A stretch of DNA of 64,000 nucleotides from Acidiphilium acidophilum (GTDB taxonomy: Bacteria; Pseudomonadota; Alphaproteobacteria; Acetobacterales; Acetobacteraceae), in NCBI RefSeq assembly GCF_033842475.1, contig NZ_JAWXYB010000018.1:1533501-1597500 (forward strand). The letters are read 5' to 3'. Positions 1-8,812 of the stretch are shown here, piece by piece. The notes beneath the pieces are model-generated. The model did not search any database. It had not been told where the DNA came from and was given only the letters and a program-made list of their open reading frames with translations. Position 1 is the first letter of the stretch. Every line of letters begins with the position of its first letter. The position numbers and the translations under genes are program-made.

Positions 1-803
1 GCTATTACGAACCGGTCTATGCCGGTTCCGAGGTGAAACTCCCCGGCTACGACATCCCGCTCTACGCCCGCCCGCGCAATCTCGTGCTCGCCAACCTCTC
101 CGCCTTTCGGGACAGCACCGGCAAGCAGCGCATCGTCGGCCGCCTGCGTTACGGCAAGCTGGTACCCTACTACACCCGGACCAGAATCGAATCCGGCGCG
201 ATCGCCCGTCAGGCCCATGTCATCGCCTGGCTGCGCGACCCGGTGGATGCCTACATGGCCGAAGTCCAGGGGTCCGCCGAGTTGCGCCTGCCCGATGGCA
301 CACTGATCGATCTCGGGTTCGATGGCACCAACGGCCGCGCCTACACCCCGATCGGCAAACTGATGGTCGAAAAGGGCGATCTCGCCGCCAATGACGTCTC
401 GGCCCCCTCGATCAGCGCCTGGCTCCGCGCCCACCCCGCCCAGGCCTCGGGCCTGATGGATGCGAACAAGAACTACGTCTTCTTCAAGCGTGTCCGCGAC
501 GTGCCCGATGGTCTCGGCGCGCCCGGCGCACTCGGCGTTCCGCTCACCCCGGAAGGCTCGGTCGCGGTCGATGAAAAGGCGATTCCCCTCGGCGCGCCCG
601 TCTTCATCGCGACCAAAACCCTCGACCGCCTCACCACCGCGCAGGATATCGATGTCGGTGCCAAAGGCGCCTCGGCAGCCCAGATCTTTTTCGGCCTGGG
701 CGACCGCGCCGCCCAGCGCGCCGGAGCCATGGACGAGGTCGGCAGCCTTTACGTCCTGCTGCCCCGTCCGGTCGCCTCCCCTTCAACCGGAGCCTCCTCG
801 TGA
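1..803 (+). CDS. mltA: Membrane-bound lytic murein transglycosylase A, C-terminal part (5' end outside window)
   Basis: The frame is already open at base 3 and reads YYEPVYAGSEV before the first internal GTG at 33, so the gene starts upstream. YYEPV matches the family's conserved GYY-P-V segment. The 3' end carries the 3D-type barrel: AQDIDVGAKGASAAQIFFGLGD, where the Asp after AQ is the expected catalytic acid (family knowledge), then GSLYVLLP. MltA cleaves the MurNAc-GlcNAc bond of peptidoglycan, forming 1,6-anhydro-MurNAc, usually as an outer-membrane lipoprotein; the signal peptide would lie before this window. The stop overlaps the GTG start of the next gene by four bases, suggesting translational coupling. 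Confidence 0.9.
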   Translation, partial: YYEPVYAGSEVKLPGYDIPLYARPRNLVLANLSAFRDSTGKQRIVGRLRYGKLVPYYTRTRIESGAIARQAHVIAWLRDPVDAYMAEVQGSAELRLPDGTLIDLGFDGTNGRAYTPIGKLMVEKGDLAANDVSAPSISAWLRAHPAQASGLMDANKNYVFFKRVRDVPDGLGAPGALGVPLTPEGSVAVDEKAIPLGAPVFIATKTLDRLTTAQDIDVGAKGASAAQIFFGLGDRAAQRAGAMDEVGSLYVLLPRPVASPSTGASS

Positions 804-1609
804 ACGACGCCCCCCTCCACGACAACAGGCCCGATGATACCCGGCAGTCCCGGCCGCGTGTCGCCCTGTTCATCACCTGCCTCGCCGATCTCTATCGCCC
901 GAGCGTGGGTTTCGCGGCGATCCGCCTGCTCGAAGCCGCCGGCTGCACCGTCGAGGTGCCCCGCGCCCAGACCTGCTGCGGCCAGCCCGCCTATAATTCC
1001 GGCGACCGCGCCACCGCCCGCGCCCTCGCCGAAGCGCTGATCACCAGCCTCGCCGGGTACGATTATGTCGTCGCCCCCTCAGGCTCCTGCGCCGGCATGA
1101 TCCGTCGGCACATGCCCGCCTTGTTCGAGCAGGACCCCGACCAGCGCAGCCGCGCCGAGGCAATCGCCGCCAAAACCTGGGAACTCACCAGCTTCCTTGT
1201 CGATGTGATGGGCTTCGCCGGGCTTGATCTGACGCTCCCCGTCCGCGCCACCTATCACGACAGTTGCGCCGGCCTGCGCGAACTCGGCATCAAAGCCCAG
1301 CCCCGCGCCCTTCTTGCCAAAGTCGCGGGCCTTGATCTCGTCGAAATGGCCGAGCCCGAAATCTGCTGCGGCTTCGGCGGCACGTTCTGCGTCAAATACC
1401 CCGACATCTCCGCGCGCATGACCGGCGATAAAACCGCCGATATCGCCACCACCGGGGCCGACCTCCTGCTCGCCGGCGATCTCGGCTGCCTGCTCAACAT
1501 GGCCGGCAAACTCTCCCGAGAAGGCAAACCCGTCGCGGTCCGCCACATCGCCGAAGTTCTCGCCGGCATGACCACCGGCTTGCCACCGATCGGAGGACCA
1601 CGCGGTTGA
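800..1609 (+). CDS. LutA/YkgE-type (Fe-S)-binding cysteine-rich protein
   Basis: The 269-residue protein has the two cysteine-rich repeats of the CCG family. The first has [12 protein letters not shown] and SGSCAGM; the second has [12 protein letters not shown] and [16 protein letters not shown]. In LutA, GlpC and heterodisulfide reductase subunits such repeats hold an iron-sulfur centre and pass electrons during lactate, glycolate or disulfide oxidation. LutA normally sits with lutB and lutC; neither is adjacent here, so the partner and substrate cannot be assigned from context. The start is GTG inside the stop of mltA, and its own stop overlaps the TTG start of kup, so the three genes look like one transcript. 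Family assignment is firm; physiological role is open. Confidence 0.8.
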   Translation: MNDAPLHDNRPDDTRQSRPRVALFITCLADLYRPSVGFAAIRLLEAAGCTVEVPRAQTCCGQPAYNSGDRATARALAEALITSLAGYDYVVAPSGSCAGMIRRHMPALFEQDPDQRSRAEAIAAKTWELTSFLVDVMGFAGLDLTLPVRATYHDSCAGLRELGIKAQPRALLAKVAGLDLVEMAEPEICCGFGGTFCVKYPDISARMTGDKTADIATTGADLLLAGDLGCLLNMAGKLSREGKPVAVRHIAEVLAGMTTGLPPIGGPRG

Positions 1610-3510
1610 GCGAGGCATCGCCCGAGGCGTCGCCCGAACCGCCGAAGCCGATCGAAACACTCAAGCTCGCCGCCATCATCGGCGCGCTCGGCGTGGTGTA
1701 CGGCGATATCGGCACCTCACCGCTCTACGCCCTGCAGGCCTGTCTCGGCTACGTATCCAAGGGCGGTCTGAAACCCGATGACGTGCTCGGCCTGCTGAGC
1801 CTGATTTTCTGGGCGCTGATCATCACCGTCACCCTCAAATACGTCACCTTCGTCATGCGCGCCGATAATGACGGGGAAGGCGGCATCCTCGCGCTGATGG
1901 CGCTCGCCCAGCGTGTCGCCCGCACCGACAAGATCCGTTACACGCTCATGATCGTGGGCATCGTCGGCACCGGGCTGTTCCTCGGCGACGGTGTCATCAC
2001 CCCCGCCATCTCGGTGCTCTCCGCGGTCGAGGGGCTGAGCGTCGCCTCGCCCGATTTCAGCCGGTTCGTGCTGCCGATTTCGGTGGCCATCATCATCGGC
2101 CTGTTCCTCGCCCAGCGCAGCGGCTCCGGCGCGGTCGGCAAGCTGTTCGGCCCGATCATGGTGCTCTGGTTTCTGGTGATCGCGGGCTTCGGCCTCTACC
2201 ACATCGTGCTCAATCCCCGCGTCCTCATCGCTCTGATCCCCGGCCAGGGCATCCGGTTCATCTATCGCCACGACCTGCTCGCCTTCCTCGCCCTCGGTGC
2301 CGTGGTCCTCGCCGTCACCGGTGCCGAAGCGCTCTATGCCGACATGAGCCATTTCGGCCGCCGCCCGATCCGCGCGACCTGGCGCTTCTTCGTGCTTCCT
2401 GCTCTGGTCCTGAACTATTTCGGGCAGGGCGCGCTGGTCATCGCCAATCCGCAGGCTGCCGACAACCCGTTCTATCTCCTGATGCCCCACGAGATCCTGA
2501 TCCCGATGGTCGTTCTCGCGACCATCGCGACCGTGATCGCGAGTCAGGCGGTGATTTCCGGTGCCTTCACCCTCGGAAGCCAGTGCGTGCAGCTCGGCCT
2601 GCTGCCGCGCATGGAAATCCGCCACACCAGCAAGACCGAGGAAGGTCAGGTCTATGTCCCGCAGATGAACGCGGCGCTCATGATCGGCGTCCTCATCCTC
2701 GTCCTCGGCTTCCGCTCGTCGAACGCGCTCGCCTCGGCCTACGGCATTGCGGTGACCGGTACATTTCTCTGCACCAACGTGCTTTCCGCCCTCGTGTTTC
2801 ACCGTCATTTCAACTGGCCGCTCTGGAAGACGAGCCTGGTCTGGGGTGCCTTCTTTCTGGTCGATCTTGCCTTCTTCGGCGCCAATATCCTCAAGATATT
2901 CGAAGGCGGCTGGGTGCCGCTGGCCATCGGCTTCAGCATCGTTCTGCTGATGACCACGTGGCGGCGGGGCCGTTCGCTGCTCTTCGCCCGCTGGCAACAG
3001 GACAGCCTGCCGCTCGCCTCGTTTCTTGGCCGGTTGCCGCAATCGCGCATCGTCCGCGTCCCCGGCATCGCGGTGTTCCTGACCGGCAACCCGGAATATA
3101 CTCCGGCCTCGCTGCTCCATAACCTCAAACACAACAAGGTCCTGCACGAGACCGTCTTTTTCGTCACCGTCCGCAATCTCGACGTCCCGACCGCGATGGG
3201 CGACGATCGGATGAAATGCGAGGAGCTCGCCCCGGGCATCTACCGCGTCCGCATCGGATACGGCTTCATGGATACCCCCAATCTGCCCCGATCCCTCGAA
3301 ATGATGCGAGACCAGGGCCTGCCGTTCAACCCGATGCAGACGAGCTACTTCCTCGGGCGCGAAACGATCGTGGCCGCCACGGTGCCGAAACTCGGGTTCA
3401 TCCGGCGGGCGGTCTTTCTGTTCATGCTGCGCAACGCCATCTCGGCCACCGAGTTTTTCCAGATCCCGAGCGATCGGGTGGTGGAACTCGGCGTCCGCGT
3501 CGCCATCTGA
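1606..3510 (+). CDS. kup: KUP-family potassium uptake protein
   Basis: The 634-residue protein has the KUP signature near its N terminus ([15 protein letters not shown], residues about 30-45), followed by about twelve hydrophobic segments and a hydrophilic C-terminal domain. The length matches Kup. It is expected to import K+ with protons across the inner membrane, a useful role in acid habitats. The start is TTG at 1606, overlapping the previous stop; a GGAGG at 1592-1596 lies nine bases before it, which supports this unusual codon. Other alphaproteobacteria often carry several kup copies, so this may be one of a set (inference). Confidence 0.95.
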   Translation: MSEASPEASPEPPKPIETLKLAAIIGALGVVYGDIGTSPLYALQACLGYVSKGGLKPDDVLGLLSLIFWALIITVTLKYVTFVMRADNDGEGGILALMALAQRVARTDKIRYTLMIVGIVGTGLFLGDGVITPAISVLSAVEGLSVASPDFSRFVLPISVAIIIGLFLAQRSGSGAVGKLFGPIMVLWFLVIAGFGLYHIVLNPRVLIALIPGQGIRFIYRHDLLAFLALGAVVLAVTGAEALYADMSHFGRRPIRATWRFFVLPALVLNYFGQGALVIANPQAADNPFYLLMPHEILIPMVVLATIATVIASQAVISGAFTLGSQCVQLGLLPRMEIRHTSKTEEGQVYVPQMNAALMIGVLILVLGFRSSNALASAYGIAVTGTFLCTNVLSALVFHRHFNWPLWKTSLVWGAFFLVDLAFFGANILKIFEGGWVPLAIGFSIVLLMTTWRRGRSLLFARWQQDSLPLASFLGRLPQSRIVRVPGIAVFLTGNPEYTPASLLHNLKHNKVLHETVFFVTVRNLDVPTAMGDDRMKCEELAPGIYRVRIGYGFMDTPNLPRSLEMMRDQGLPFNPMQTSYFLGRETIVAATVPKLGFIRRAVFLFMLRNAISATEFFQIPSDRVVELGVRVAI

Positions 3511-3515
3511 CTGCC

Positions 3516-4007
3516 ATGGTCGCGCATGTCCGCCGTGAAATCGCCGCCGACGGCACCGAACTGCATCTGGTGCCGATGCCGCCGCCGCGCCTGCCGCGCG
3601 TCGCCAAGCGCGACCTCGAACAGGCGTGGGATGCCGCCCGCGAAGCGGCCCGCGCCGGCAATGACGGCCCCGCCCGGGGCTTTCGCTTCACCAATGGACC
3701 CGATGTGATCCTGCGCGACCGCGATGCCCGGGCCTGGGCATCCTCGGTCGATCAAATCGCCGATCTCTCGACGCCCCACGGCGTCTCGCTCTGCCTGCGC
3801 CTGCTCGGCCTCGTCGCCCTGATCGGCGATGCCGCGTGGCTCGCCCCGTTCATCGACCTCCGGCGCGACGGTAGTGCGCTCGATGGCGCGCTTCTCACCG
3901 CCGCCGCCCTGACCGGCTTGACCGAAACCGGCGGTCTCGACGAAAACCAGCTCCGTTCCCTGCTGCTTCCCAGCGCTTCCGAGGACCAGACCCCATGCTC
4001 CGCCTGA
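3516..4007 (+). CDS. Hypothetical protein
   Basis: I do not recognise a family in this 163-residue protein. The ATG start at 3516 is six bases after kup, without a clear Shine-Dalgarno sequence. The first third is charged (a proline stretch PMPPPRLPR, then an Arg/Ala-rich helix), and the last two thirds are Leu/Ala/Asp-rich and probably helical, with no signal peptide or clear membrane segment. The reading frame continues without interruption into a 13-base overlap with the next gene. Being wedged between kup and a lipoprotein in the same operon makes it likely real, but no function can be given. Confidence 0.6.
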   Translation: MVAHVRREIAADGTELHLVPMPPPRLPRVAKRDLEQAWDAAREAARAGNDGPARGFRFTNGPDVILRDRDARAWASSVDQIADLSTPHGVSLCLRLLGLVALIGDAAWLAPFIDLRRDGSALDGALLTAAALTGLTETGGLDENQLRSLLLPSASEDQTPCSA

Positions 4008-4351
4008 CCCTGATGCTGTCCGCCGTCACCCTGCCGCTCGCCGCGTGCAGCTTCAACGCACCCCGCCCGCAATCGGCTGCCGATCAGGCCAATCTCGCGG
4101 CCTGCACCCAGCGGGCCGAAAAGATCAACGCCGCCCGCCACTACGCTTATCTGTCCCGGACCGACCAGTTCGCCACCCCGTTCCTCGGCACACCGAACCA
4201 GGATTACATCAGCAACAAACTGGCCCAGCTCCACGATCAGGACGACCGGATCAACAACTGCGTCCACAACGCAAACCCGTCCTATGCCGGTTCGGATGCC
4301 AATCTCCCCGAACCCACGATCATCGGTCCCGCCCAGTCACGTTCCCAATAA
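3995..4351 (+). CDS. Small hypothetical lipoprotein
   Basis: The 118-residue protein begins with a typical lipoprotein signal: Met-Leu-Arg, a hydrophobic stretch, then the lipobox LPLAAC with Cys18 as the predicted lipidation site. The mature part has two further cysteines (AACTQRA and NNCVHN) that could form a disulfide. The sequence is otherwise polar and helical, with no domain I know. The start overlaps the previous gene by 13 bases. It is probably anchored in the outer or inner membrane; with no Asp after the lipobox Cys, the outer membrane is more likely by the Lol rule. Confidence 0.7.
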   Translation: MLRLTLMLSAVTLPLAACSFNAPRPQSAADQANLAACTQRAEKINAARHYAYLSRTDQFATPFLGTPNQDYISNKLAQLHDQDDRINNCVHNANPSYAGSDANLPEPTIIGPAQSRSQ

Positions 4352-4452
4352 CGCTCCCAGTAATGCCCGTGAACGGGGTACCGACCCGTTCCGCATTGAA
4401 ACCTCGCGCATGGCTGCCAATGTCCCGTCCCGGTATCAATCAGGCGAGGACT

Positions 4453-4671
4453 ATGGAAAATCACACCTATCGGCTCGTGGAGCTCGTCGGCTCATCCCCT
4501 GTCAGCATCGAGGACGCGATCCAGACGGCTCTGACCAAGGCGCACGAAACGCTCCGTCACATCCACTGGTTTCAGGTGTTGGAAACCCGCGGCCATGTCG
4601 AAGCCGGCAGGGTGGCCCACTATCAGGTGACGCTCAAAGTCGGCTTCACCATCGAGGACGATGCTGTCTGA
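4453..4671 (+). CDS. Dodecin-family flavin-binding protein
   Basis: The 72-residue product fits dodecin in length and sequence: [19 protein letters not shown], a central helix, then the [15 protein letters not shown] strand and a C-terminal [14 protein letters not shown] strand. Dodecins form hollow dodecamers that bind flavins (or CoA in some members) and buffer free FMN or riboflavin. The conserved Trp in HWFQV is the residue that stacks on the flavin in known dodecins. I chose the ATG at 4453, which has a GAGGA just upstream and matches the family start, over the longer reading frame that opens further 5'. It ends just before a convergent hairpin. Confidence 0.85.
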   Translation: MENHTYRLVELVGSSPVSIEDAIQTALTKAHETLRHIHWFQVLETRGHVEAGRVAHYQVTLKVGFTIEDDAV

Positions 4672-4691
4672 TCTGACCTCATTGCAGACGG

Positions 4692-4729
4692 CAATGGCCG
4701 CAGTCCTGTCACCGGGACTGCGGCCATTG
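4692..4729. terminator. Perfect 15-bp inverted repeat between convergent genes
   Basis: CAATGGCCGCAGTCC at 4692-4706 is repeated in perfect inverted form at 4715-4729 with an eight-base loop. It lies between the dodecin stop and the convergent yciF stop, the usual place for a bidirectional terminator. The expected U-run is missing: the plus strand reads TACGAAAAAA after the stem. It may therefore act as an RNA 3'-end stabiliser or a Rho-assisted terminator. Confidence 0.6.
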
Positions 4730-4760
4730 TTACGAAAAAAGCGGGTGGGTGTCGACGTGA

Positions 4761-5264
4761 TCAGGCCGCCTTGCGGTTGAGGTCGCCCTGCGCGATTTCG
4801 GTCAGCTTACGATCGGCCGCATGTTCCTCATCGAGCGTCTTCTGCAGGAGCGGCACGCAATCATTGTGGCCGAGCTGTTTCGCCAGAGCGATCAGGGTGC
4901 CGTAGCGGCTCATCTCGTAATGCTCCACCGCCTGCGCCGCCGATGCCATGCCCACATCCATCACGGCCGGATCGGCAATATCGCTCATGACTTCCTTGGC
5001 TTCGGCGATGATACCGTCGATCGCTTCGCAGGTAACGCCCTCAGCCGGCTGGCCCAGTTTCTGAAAGATCTCATCGAGCCGGGTGATCTGCTCCTTGGTT
5101 TCCTGCAGATGGTGGGTGAAGCCCTGCTTCAGGGCCGGATTCTGCGCCTTGTCGATCATCTTCGGCAGCGCCTTGGTGATCTGGTGTTCGGCGTAATAGA
5201 TATCCTTCAACGTATGAACGAACAGATCGTCCAGCGTTTTGATCGGCGTTGAAAACAAACCCAT
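4761..5264 (-). CDS. yciF: YciF/DUF892 ferritin-like stress protein
   Basis: The 167-residue protein begins MGLFSTPIKTLDDLFVHTLKDIYYAEHQI, the standard start of YciF/DUF892. It continues as a helical bundle with carboxylate and histidine positions spread over the helices (YYAEHQ, LQETKEQ, EAKEV, VEHYEM, DEEHAADRKL), as in ferritin-like di-iron folds. Family members are induced by general stress; the molecular activity is not established. I placed the start at 5264, preceded by AGGAG, and not at an upstream start 25 codons earlier whose extension does not match the family. It is divergent from the DUF2934 gene across a long AT-rich spacer. Confidence 0.85.
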   Translation of the reverse strand: MGLFSTPIKTLDDLFVHTLKDIYYAEHQITKALPKMIDKAQNPALKQGFTHHLQETKEQITRLDEIFQKLGQPAEGVTCEAIDGIIAEAKEVMSDIADPAVMDVGMASAAQAVEHYEMSRYGTLIALAKQLGHNDCVPLLQKTLDEEHAADRKLTEIAQGDLNRKAA

Positions 5265-5657
5265 GACTGACTCCTGTATTGATTCGAATTGACGCAAAAT
5301 CCGCGTGAACCATGATTGTCGTTCGGCCTGCAGCGGCATCCGTTCTACATGGTCCCGCCCTGTTCACGTTCCACAAATTGCGCGTATCATTTCAATGAAA
5401 AATGAGATAGTCGTTTTGATCCACAAGTCACGAAGCTGACCAGCCCATCTTTCGACCCAAGTAAACGCATTTGAATATTGATAACGAAATCGAATTCAAG
5501 GCATCGTCGTGATGTGTAATATTGATCACGGATTGCCTCTCCGGGAATTCATCAATCCTCCGATTGCCGCGTCATGGCGTACTTTCCATATCCGCAATGC
5601 CGCGCTGGTCGACCCGAGGCTACGCGGCGCCAACAGATCAGAACAAGGAACCGCACC
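5265..5657. promoter_or_regulatory. AT-rich divergent intergenic region
   Basis: This 393-base gap separates two outward-facing small stress-type genes. Its centre (about 5375-5530) is visibly AT-rich against the surroundings, with stretches such as TTTCAATGAAAAATGAGATAG and GAATATTGATAACGAAATCG. It most likely holds both promoters. I could not single out a convincing -35/-10 pair. One sequence (TGATCCACA, near 5419) differs from a DnaA box by one base, but it stands alone. Confidence 0.5.
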
Positions 5658-5903
5658 ATGTCCCTCGTCGAACCCGACCAGCCCCCCAGTCAACCTGACG
5701 ACAACCATGACGAGTCCGACCGGCACCAGTCGATTCGCGAGCGCGCCTATCGCCTGTGGCAGGACGCCGGCTCGCCCGCCGATCGCGATGACGAATTCTG
5801 GCATCAGGCTGAAACGGAAATCAAAAATCCGCCTGCGCCGCCCCCGGCGAAACCATCGCCCACCGGAGCGACCCGCACCGGCAAGCCCGGCCGCGCCGCC
5901 TGA
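5658..5903 (+). CDS. DUF2934 domain small protein
   Basis: The 81-residue product has the DUF2934 core (IRERAYRLWQDAGSPADRDDEFWHQAETEI, around residues 24-53) between a Pro/Asp-rich N terminus and a Pro/Ala/Lys-rich tail. The family is common in alphaproteobacteria and often lies near stress genes; its function is unknown. I took the ATG at 5658, which has AAGGAA upstream, not the earlier in-frame start at 5574 whose extension has no family match. The neighbourhood (YciF opposite) suggests a stress-induced role, by inference only. Confidence 0.75.
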   Translation: MSLVEPDQPPSQPDDNHDESDRHQSIRERAYRLWQDAGSPADRDDEFWHQAETEIKNPPAPPPAKPSPTGATRTGKPGRAA

Positions 5904-5954
5904 CCTCGCTGCCGGTCAGTGTCGCAAACACCCTGTTGCGGCGCTGACCGGAGC

Positions 5955-7757
5955 TTATCCCCGCTTGTGCGGTCGCGCTTGCTGTGCCGCCGGATCCTGC
6001 GGACGAGTGGGCCGATCGAGCGCCTCACGCACACGGGCCGCGAGTTCCGCCTGCCGGTAGGGTTTGCCCAGCACGTCCATCCCGTGGGCGCGAGGCCCCT
6101 GCGCAACCAGATCCTCGATATATCCGGTGGCGAGCAACACCCGCAAACCGGGCACCCGTTGAAGTGCCCGCTCGGCCAGAGCCAGACCGTTCATGCCGCC
6201 CGGCATCACGATGTCGGTGAACAGCAGATCGACGTCCGATCCCTCTTGCAGCGCCTGTTCGAGCCGCAGCAAGCCAGCAGCCCCGCTATCGGCGGTCATG
6301 ACCCGATAGCCGAGCGATGTAAGCTGGCTTTCGGCGATATCGCGGACATCTTCGCTATCATCGACCAGCAGGATCGTTTCCCTGCCACCGACGCTTGCCG
6401 CCGGAACCGGGATCGCCTGCGAACGCACCGCCGACCGCGATTCCGGAAACAGCAACCGCATCGTCGTCCCGTTGCCGAGTTCGCTTTCGATTTCGAGCCG
6501 CCCGCCTGATTGCCGGGCAAACCCGTGGACCATCGCAAGACCCAGCCCGGTCCCTCGCCCCGGCCCTTTGGTCGTAAAGAACGGCTCGGTGGCACGGCGC
6601 AGCACTTCAGGGTCCATCCCCTCGCCACGATCCGAAATCGACAGCACGACGTAACGCCCCGGCGGCAAGTGATTCCCGGGATCGGCCGTGTCGGCGCCCA
6701 GGGTCTGCACTCCCGTCCCGATCGTGACGACACCGCCGTCCGACATCGCGTCCCGCGCGTTGACCAGCACATTGAGCAGCGCCATCTCGACCTGGCCGGG
6801 ATCGACCGTGCACGGCGGCAATGCAAGGTCGAGCCTGAGGTCGATGGTGATGCCCTCGCCGAGCGTTCGCGCGACCATTTCGCCGAATTCGGTGATCAAA
6901 CTGTTCAGGTTGGTCGGGCGCGGCTCAAGCCTGGTCTTGCGGGCGAAAGCGAGCAACTGCCCGGTTACTTTCGCCGCCTGCCGCGCGCCGCGATCCGCCC
7001 GTTCGATCGCCGCCGCCGCCGCTTCGGGCGACTGCTCGATCCGCATCCGGGCAATTTCCAGATTTCCCATCACGACCTGCAGCATGTTGTTGAAATCATG
7101 CGCGAGGCCTGCGGTCAGCTGGCCGATCGCCTCCATTTTCTGCGATTGCCGGAACGCATCCTCCGAGGCACGACGCCGCGTGATGTCGAGCTGGCTCGCG
7201 AAAAAATACAGCAATTCGCCATCATCGCCATAGATCGGCCCGATGAAGAGCGCGTTCCAGAATGCCGTGCCATCACGGCGGTAGTTGAGGATTTCACCGG
7301 CGAACGGTTTGCGCTCCCGGAGTGCCGTGCGGATCTGTTCGACCATATCGCGATCGGTGCGCGCGCCCTGAAGGAAACGACAGTTCCGGCCGAGCAACTC
7401 ATCCTCGGCATAACCGGTCAGGTCAAGAAATGCGCCGTTCGCGAACATGATCGGGCAGTCCTCGATGTTCGGATCGGCGATGATCATCGGCATCCGGGTC
7501 ATCGCCACGGCGGCAAAAAACACGTTGCCGCGTGCGCCCAGCCCCGGCTCGCTGATCTGGGATTCCACCCAATGGGTCACGGCCGGCCTGCCGGTCAGAT
7601 CATCGGCGGTCTGGTCCACCATCCCGCGTGCGGTGACCCCGCTGCTCATCGGGCCATGGTGCCGGTCCATCTCGGGTGTTCCGGGGATGCGCCGGAGCAG
7701 CATATCAGCCGGCTCAGGCACCGGGCCGGTATCCCGGTTGTTGGTTCGATCTTTCAT
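5955..7757 (-). CDS. LOV-domain hybrid sensor histidine kinase (putative blue-light receptor)
   Basis: The 600-residue soluble protein has three parts. A PAS/LOV domain (about 85-195) carries GRNCRFLQG, with Cys126 in the place of the flavin-adduct cysteine. The kinase core follows: GLAHDFNNML with phospho-acceptor His220, an N box (NVLVNARDAM), and G boxes (DRGEGMD, GTGLGLAMVHGF). A C-terminal receiver domain (about 460-590) has Asp515 in LLFTDIVMPGG and Lys565 in GKPY. LOV domains bind FMN and form a cysteinyl adduct in blue light, so light-controlled kinase activity is likely. No transmembrane segment or output domain is visible, so the final effector is elsewhere. The start is uncertain: no good ribosome site precedes 7757, and Met19, Met30 and Met37 are alternatives. 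Confidence 0.9.
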   Translation of the reverse strand: MKDRTNNRDTGPVPEPADMLLRRIPGTPEMDRHHGPMSSGVTARGMVDQTADDLTGRPAVTHWVESQISEPGLGARGNVFFAAVAMTRMPMIIADPNIEDCPIMFANGAFLDLTGYAEDELLGRNCRFLQGARTDRDMVEQIRTALRERKPFAGEILNYRRDGTAFWNALFIGPIYGDDGELLYFFASQLDITRRRASEDAFRQSQKMEAIGQLTAGLAHDFNNMLQVVMGNLEIARMRIEQSPEAAAAAIERADRGARQAAKVTGQLLAFARKTRLEPRPTNLNSLITEFGEMVARTLGEGITIDLRLDLALPPCTVDPGQVEMALLNVLVNARDAMSDGGVVTIGTGVQTLGADTADPGNHLPPGRYVVLSISDRGEGMDPEVLRRATEPFFTTKGPGRGTGLGLAMVHGFARQSGGRLEIESELGNGTTMRLLFPESRSAVRSQAIPVPAASVGGRETILLVDDSEDVRDIAESQLTSLGYRVMTADSGAAGLLRLEQALQEGSDVDLLFTDIVMPGGMNGLALAERALQRVPGLRVLLATGYIEDLVAQGPRAHGMDVLGKPYRQAELAARVREALDRPTRPQDPAAQQARPHKRG

Positions 7758-7799
7758 CGCAAGGAAATAGGATGGGGTCGCAAGGATGAAAACCTTCGT

Positions 7800-8570
7800 T
7801 CAGATGAAGTCTGGTTTACGTTTCTCCAGAAACGCTGCCATCCCCTCGCGCTGATGCGGCGTGCCGAACAGGGCCAGAAACACCGCGCGCTCGTAGGCCA
7901 CGCCCTCGGCCAGAGTGGTCTCGAACGCCCGCGAAACGCTGCGTTTGGCCAGCGCCACCGCGACCGGCGAGAGCGATGCGATGGTGGTGGCAACCCGCAG
8001 GGCTTCCGCCACAAGCTCGCCGGCCGGCACCACCCGCGCGACCAGATTAGCCCGCTCGGCTTCGGTGGCATCCATCATCCGCCCGGTCAGAACCATGTCC
8101 ATCGCCTTCGATTTGCCGATCGCGCGGGTCAACCGCTGAGTTCCTCCGGCGCCGGGTATCACCCCGAGATTGATCTCCGGCTGCCCGAATTTCGCGGTAT
8201 CGGCGGCAATGATCATGTCGCACATCATCGCGAGTTCGCAGCCGCCCCCCAGCGCATAACCCGCAACCGCCGCGATGACCGGCTTGCGGATCGTCGTCAC
8301 CACTTCCCAGGTCGCGCCGATGAAGTCGTTCATCGCGGTATCGGGGTAGCTGCGGGACTGCATTTCCCGAATATCCGCCCCGGCTGCGAATGCGCGGTCC
8401 GAGCCGGTCAGCACGATCGCGCCGATCGCGGGATCGGCGTCGAAATCCCTCAACGCGGTTCCGAGTTCACCCATCAGCTGGTCGCAGAGCGCATTGAGCG
8501 CGCTGGGGCGATCGAGCCGGACCAGCGCGACCCGCCCGTGGATTTCGGTCTTCAGCATTTCGAAATTCAT
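7800..8570 (-). CDS. Enoyl-CoA hydratase/isomerase family protein
   Basis: The 256-residue crotonase-fold protein has the oxyanion-hole segment AAGADIREM and both catalytic glutamates of true hydratases: Glu112 in [11 protein letters not shown] and Glu132 in [19 protein letters not shown]. These predict syn-hydration of trans-2-enoyl-CoA to 3-hydroxyacyl-CoA, as in fatty-acid or amino-acid breakdown (close to the FadB/PaaF/ECHS1 type). No other beta-oxidation genes are adjacent, so the pathway is not defined by context. Confidence 0.9.
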   Translation of the reverse strand: MNFEMLKTEIHGRVALVRLDRPSALNALCDQLMGELGTALRDFDADPAIGAIVLTGSDRAFAAGADIREMQSRSYPDTAMNDFIGATWEVVTTIRKPVIAAVAGYALGGGCELAMMCDMIIAADTAKFGQPEINLGVIPGAGGTQRLTRAIGKSKAMDMVLTGRMMDATEAERANLVARVVPAGELVAEALRVATTIASLSPVAVALAKRSVSRAFETTLAEGVAYERAVFLALFGTPHQREGMAAFLEKRKPDFI

Positions 8571-8667
8571 CGCTCACTCACCTGTGTTTCATCGCGCCGA
8601 CAGACGAGACCGGTTGAGCCGGTTCCGCCCGACGCCAAAATGTGATCTCTCAACAAGGGATTACACC

Positions 8668-8811
8668 ATGACCCCTCAGATCCGAAACATCGCCTTCGCC
8701 GTCGTCGCCAAAGGGGCGTCGAATATCGGGTCCACCGGCATGAAGGGCACCTCCGCCGACGGCAAGACAAACCCCGGCAAGGCATCTGGCTCGAAAAGCA
8801 GCGGCTCGTGA
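8668..8811 (+). CDS. Possible 47-residue small protein
   Basis: An ATG with AAGGG nine bases upstream opens a 47-codon frame, rich in Gly, Ser, Lys and Thr after a short hydrophobic segment (NIAFAVVAKGAS). It ends only one base before the convergent desaturase stop. The ribosome site and the gap it fills argue for a real gene. The composition could also be random, and I know no family. Confidence 0.4.
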   Translation: MTPQIRNIAFAVVAKGASNIGSTGMKGTSADGKTNPGKASGSKSSGS

Positions 8812-8812
8812 A

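Noticed and set aside
5410-5430. DnaA-box-like TGATCCACA
   Set aside because: A single near-match in an AT-rich spacer, about 10 kb from the skew change, is expected by chance.
6510-8645. Plus-strand open frame of about 710 codons opposite the LOV kinase and the hydratase
   Set aside because: No motifs; both genes on the minus strand have full catalytic signatures.
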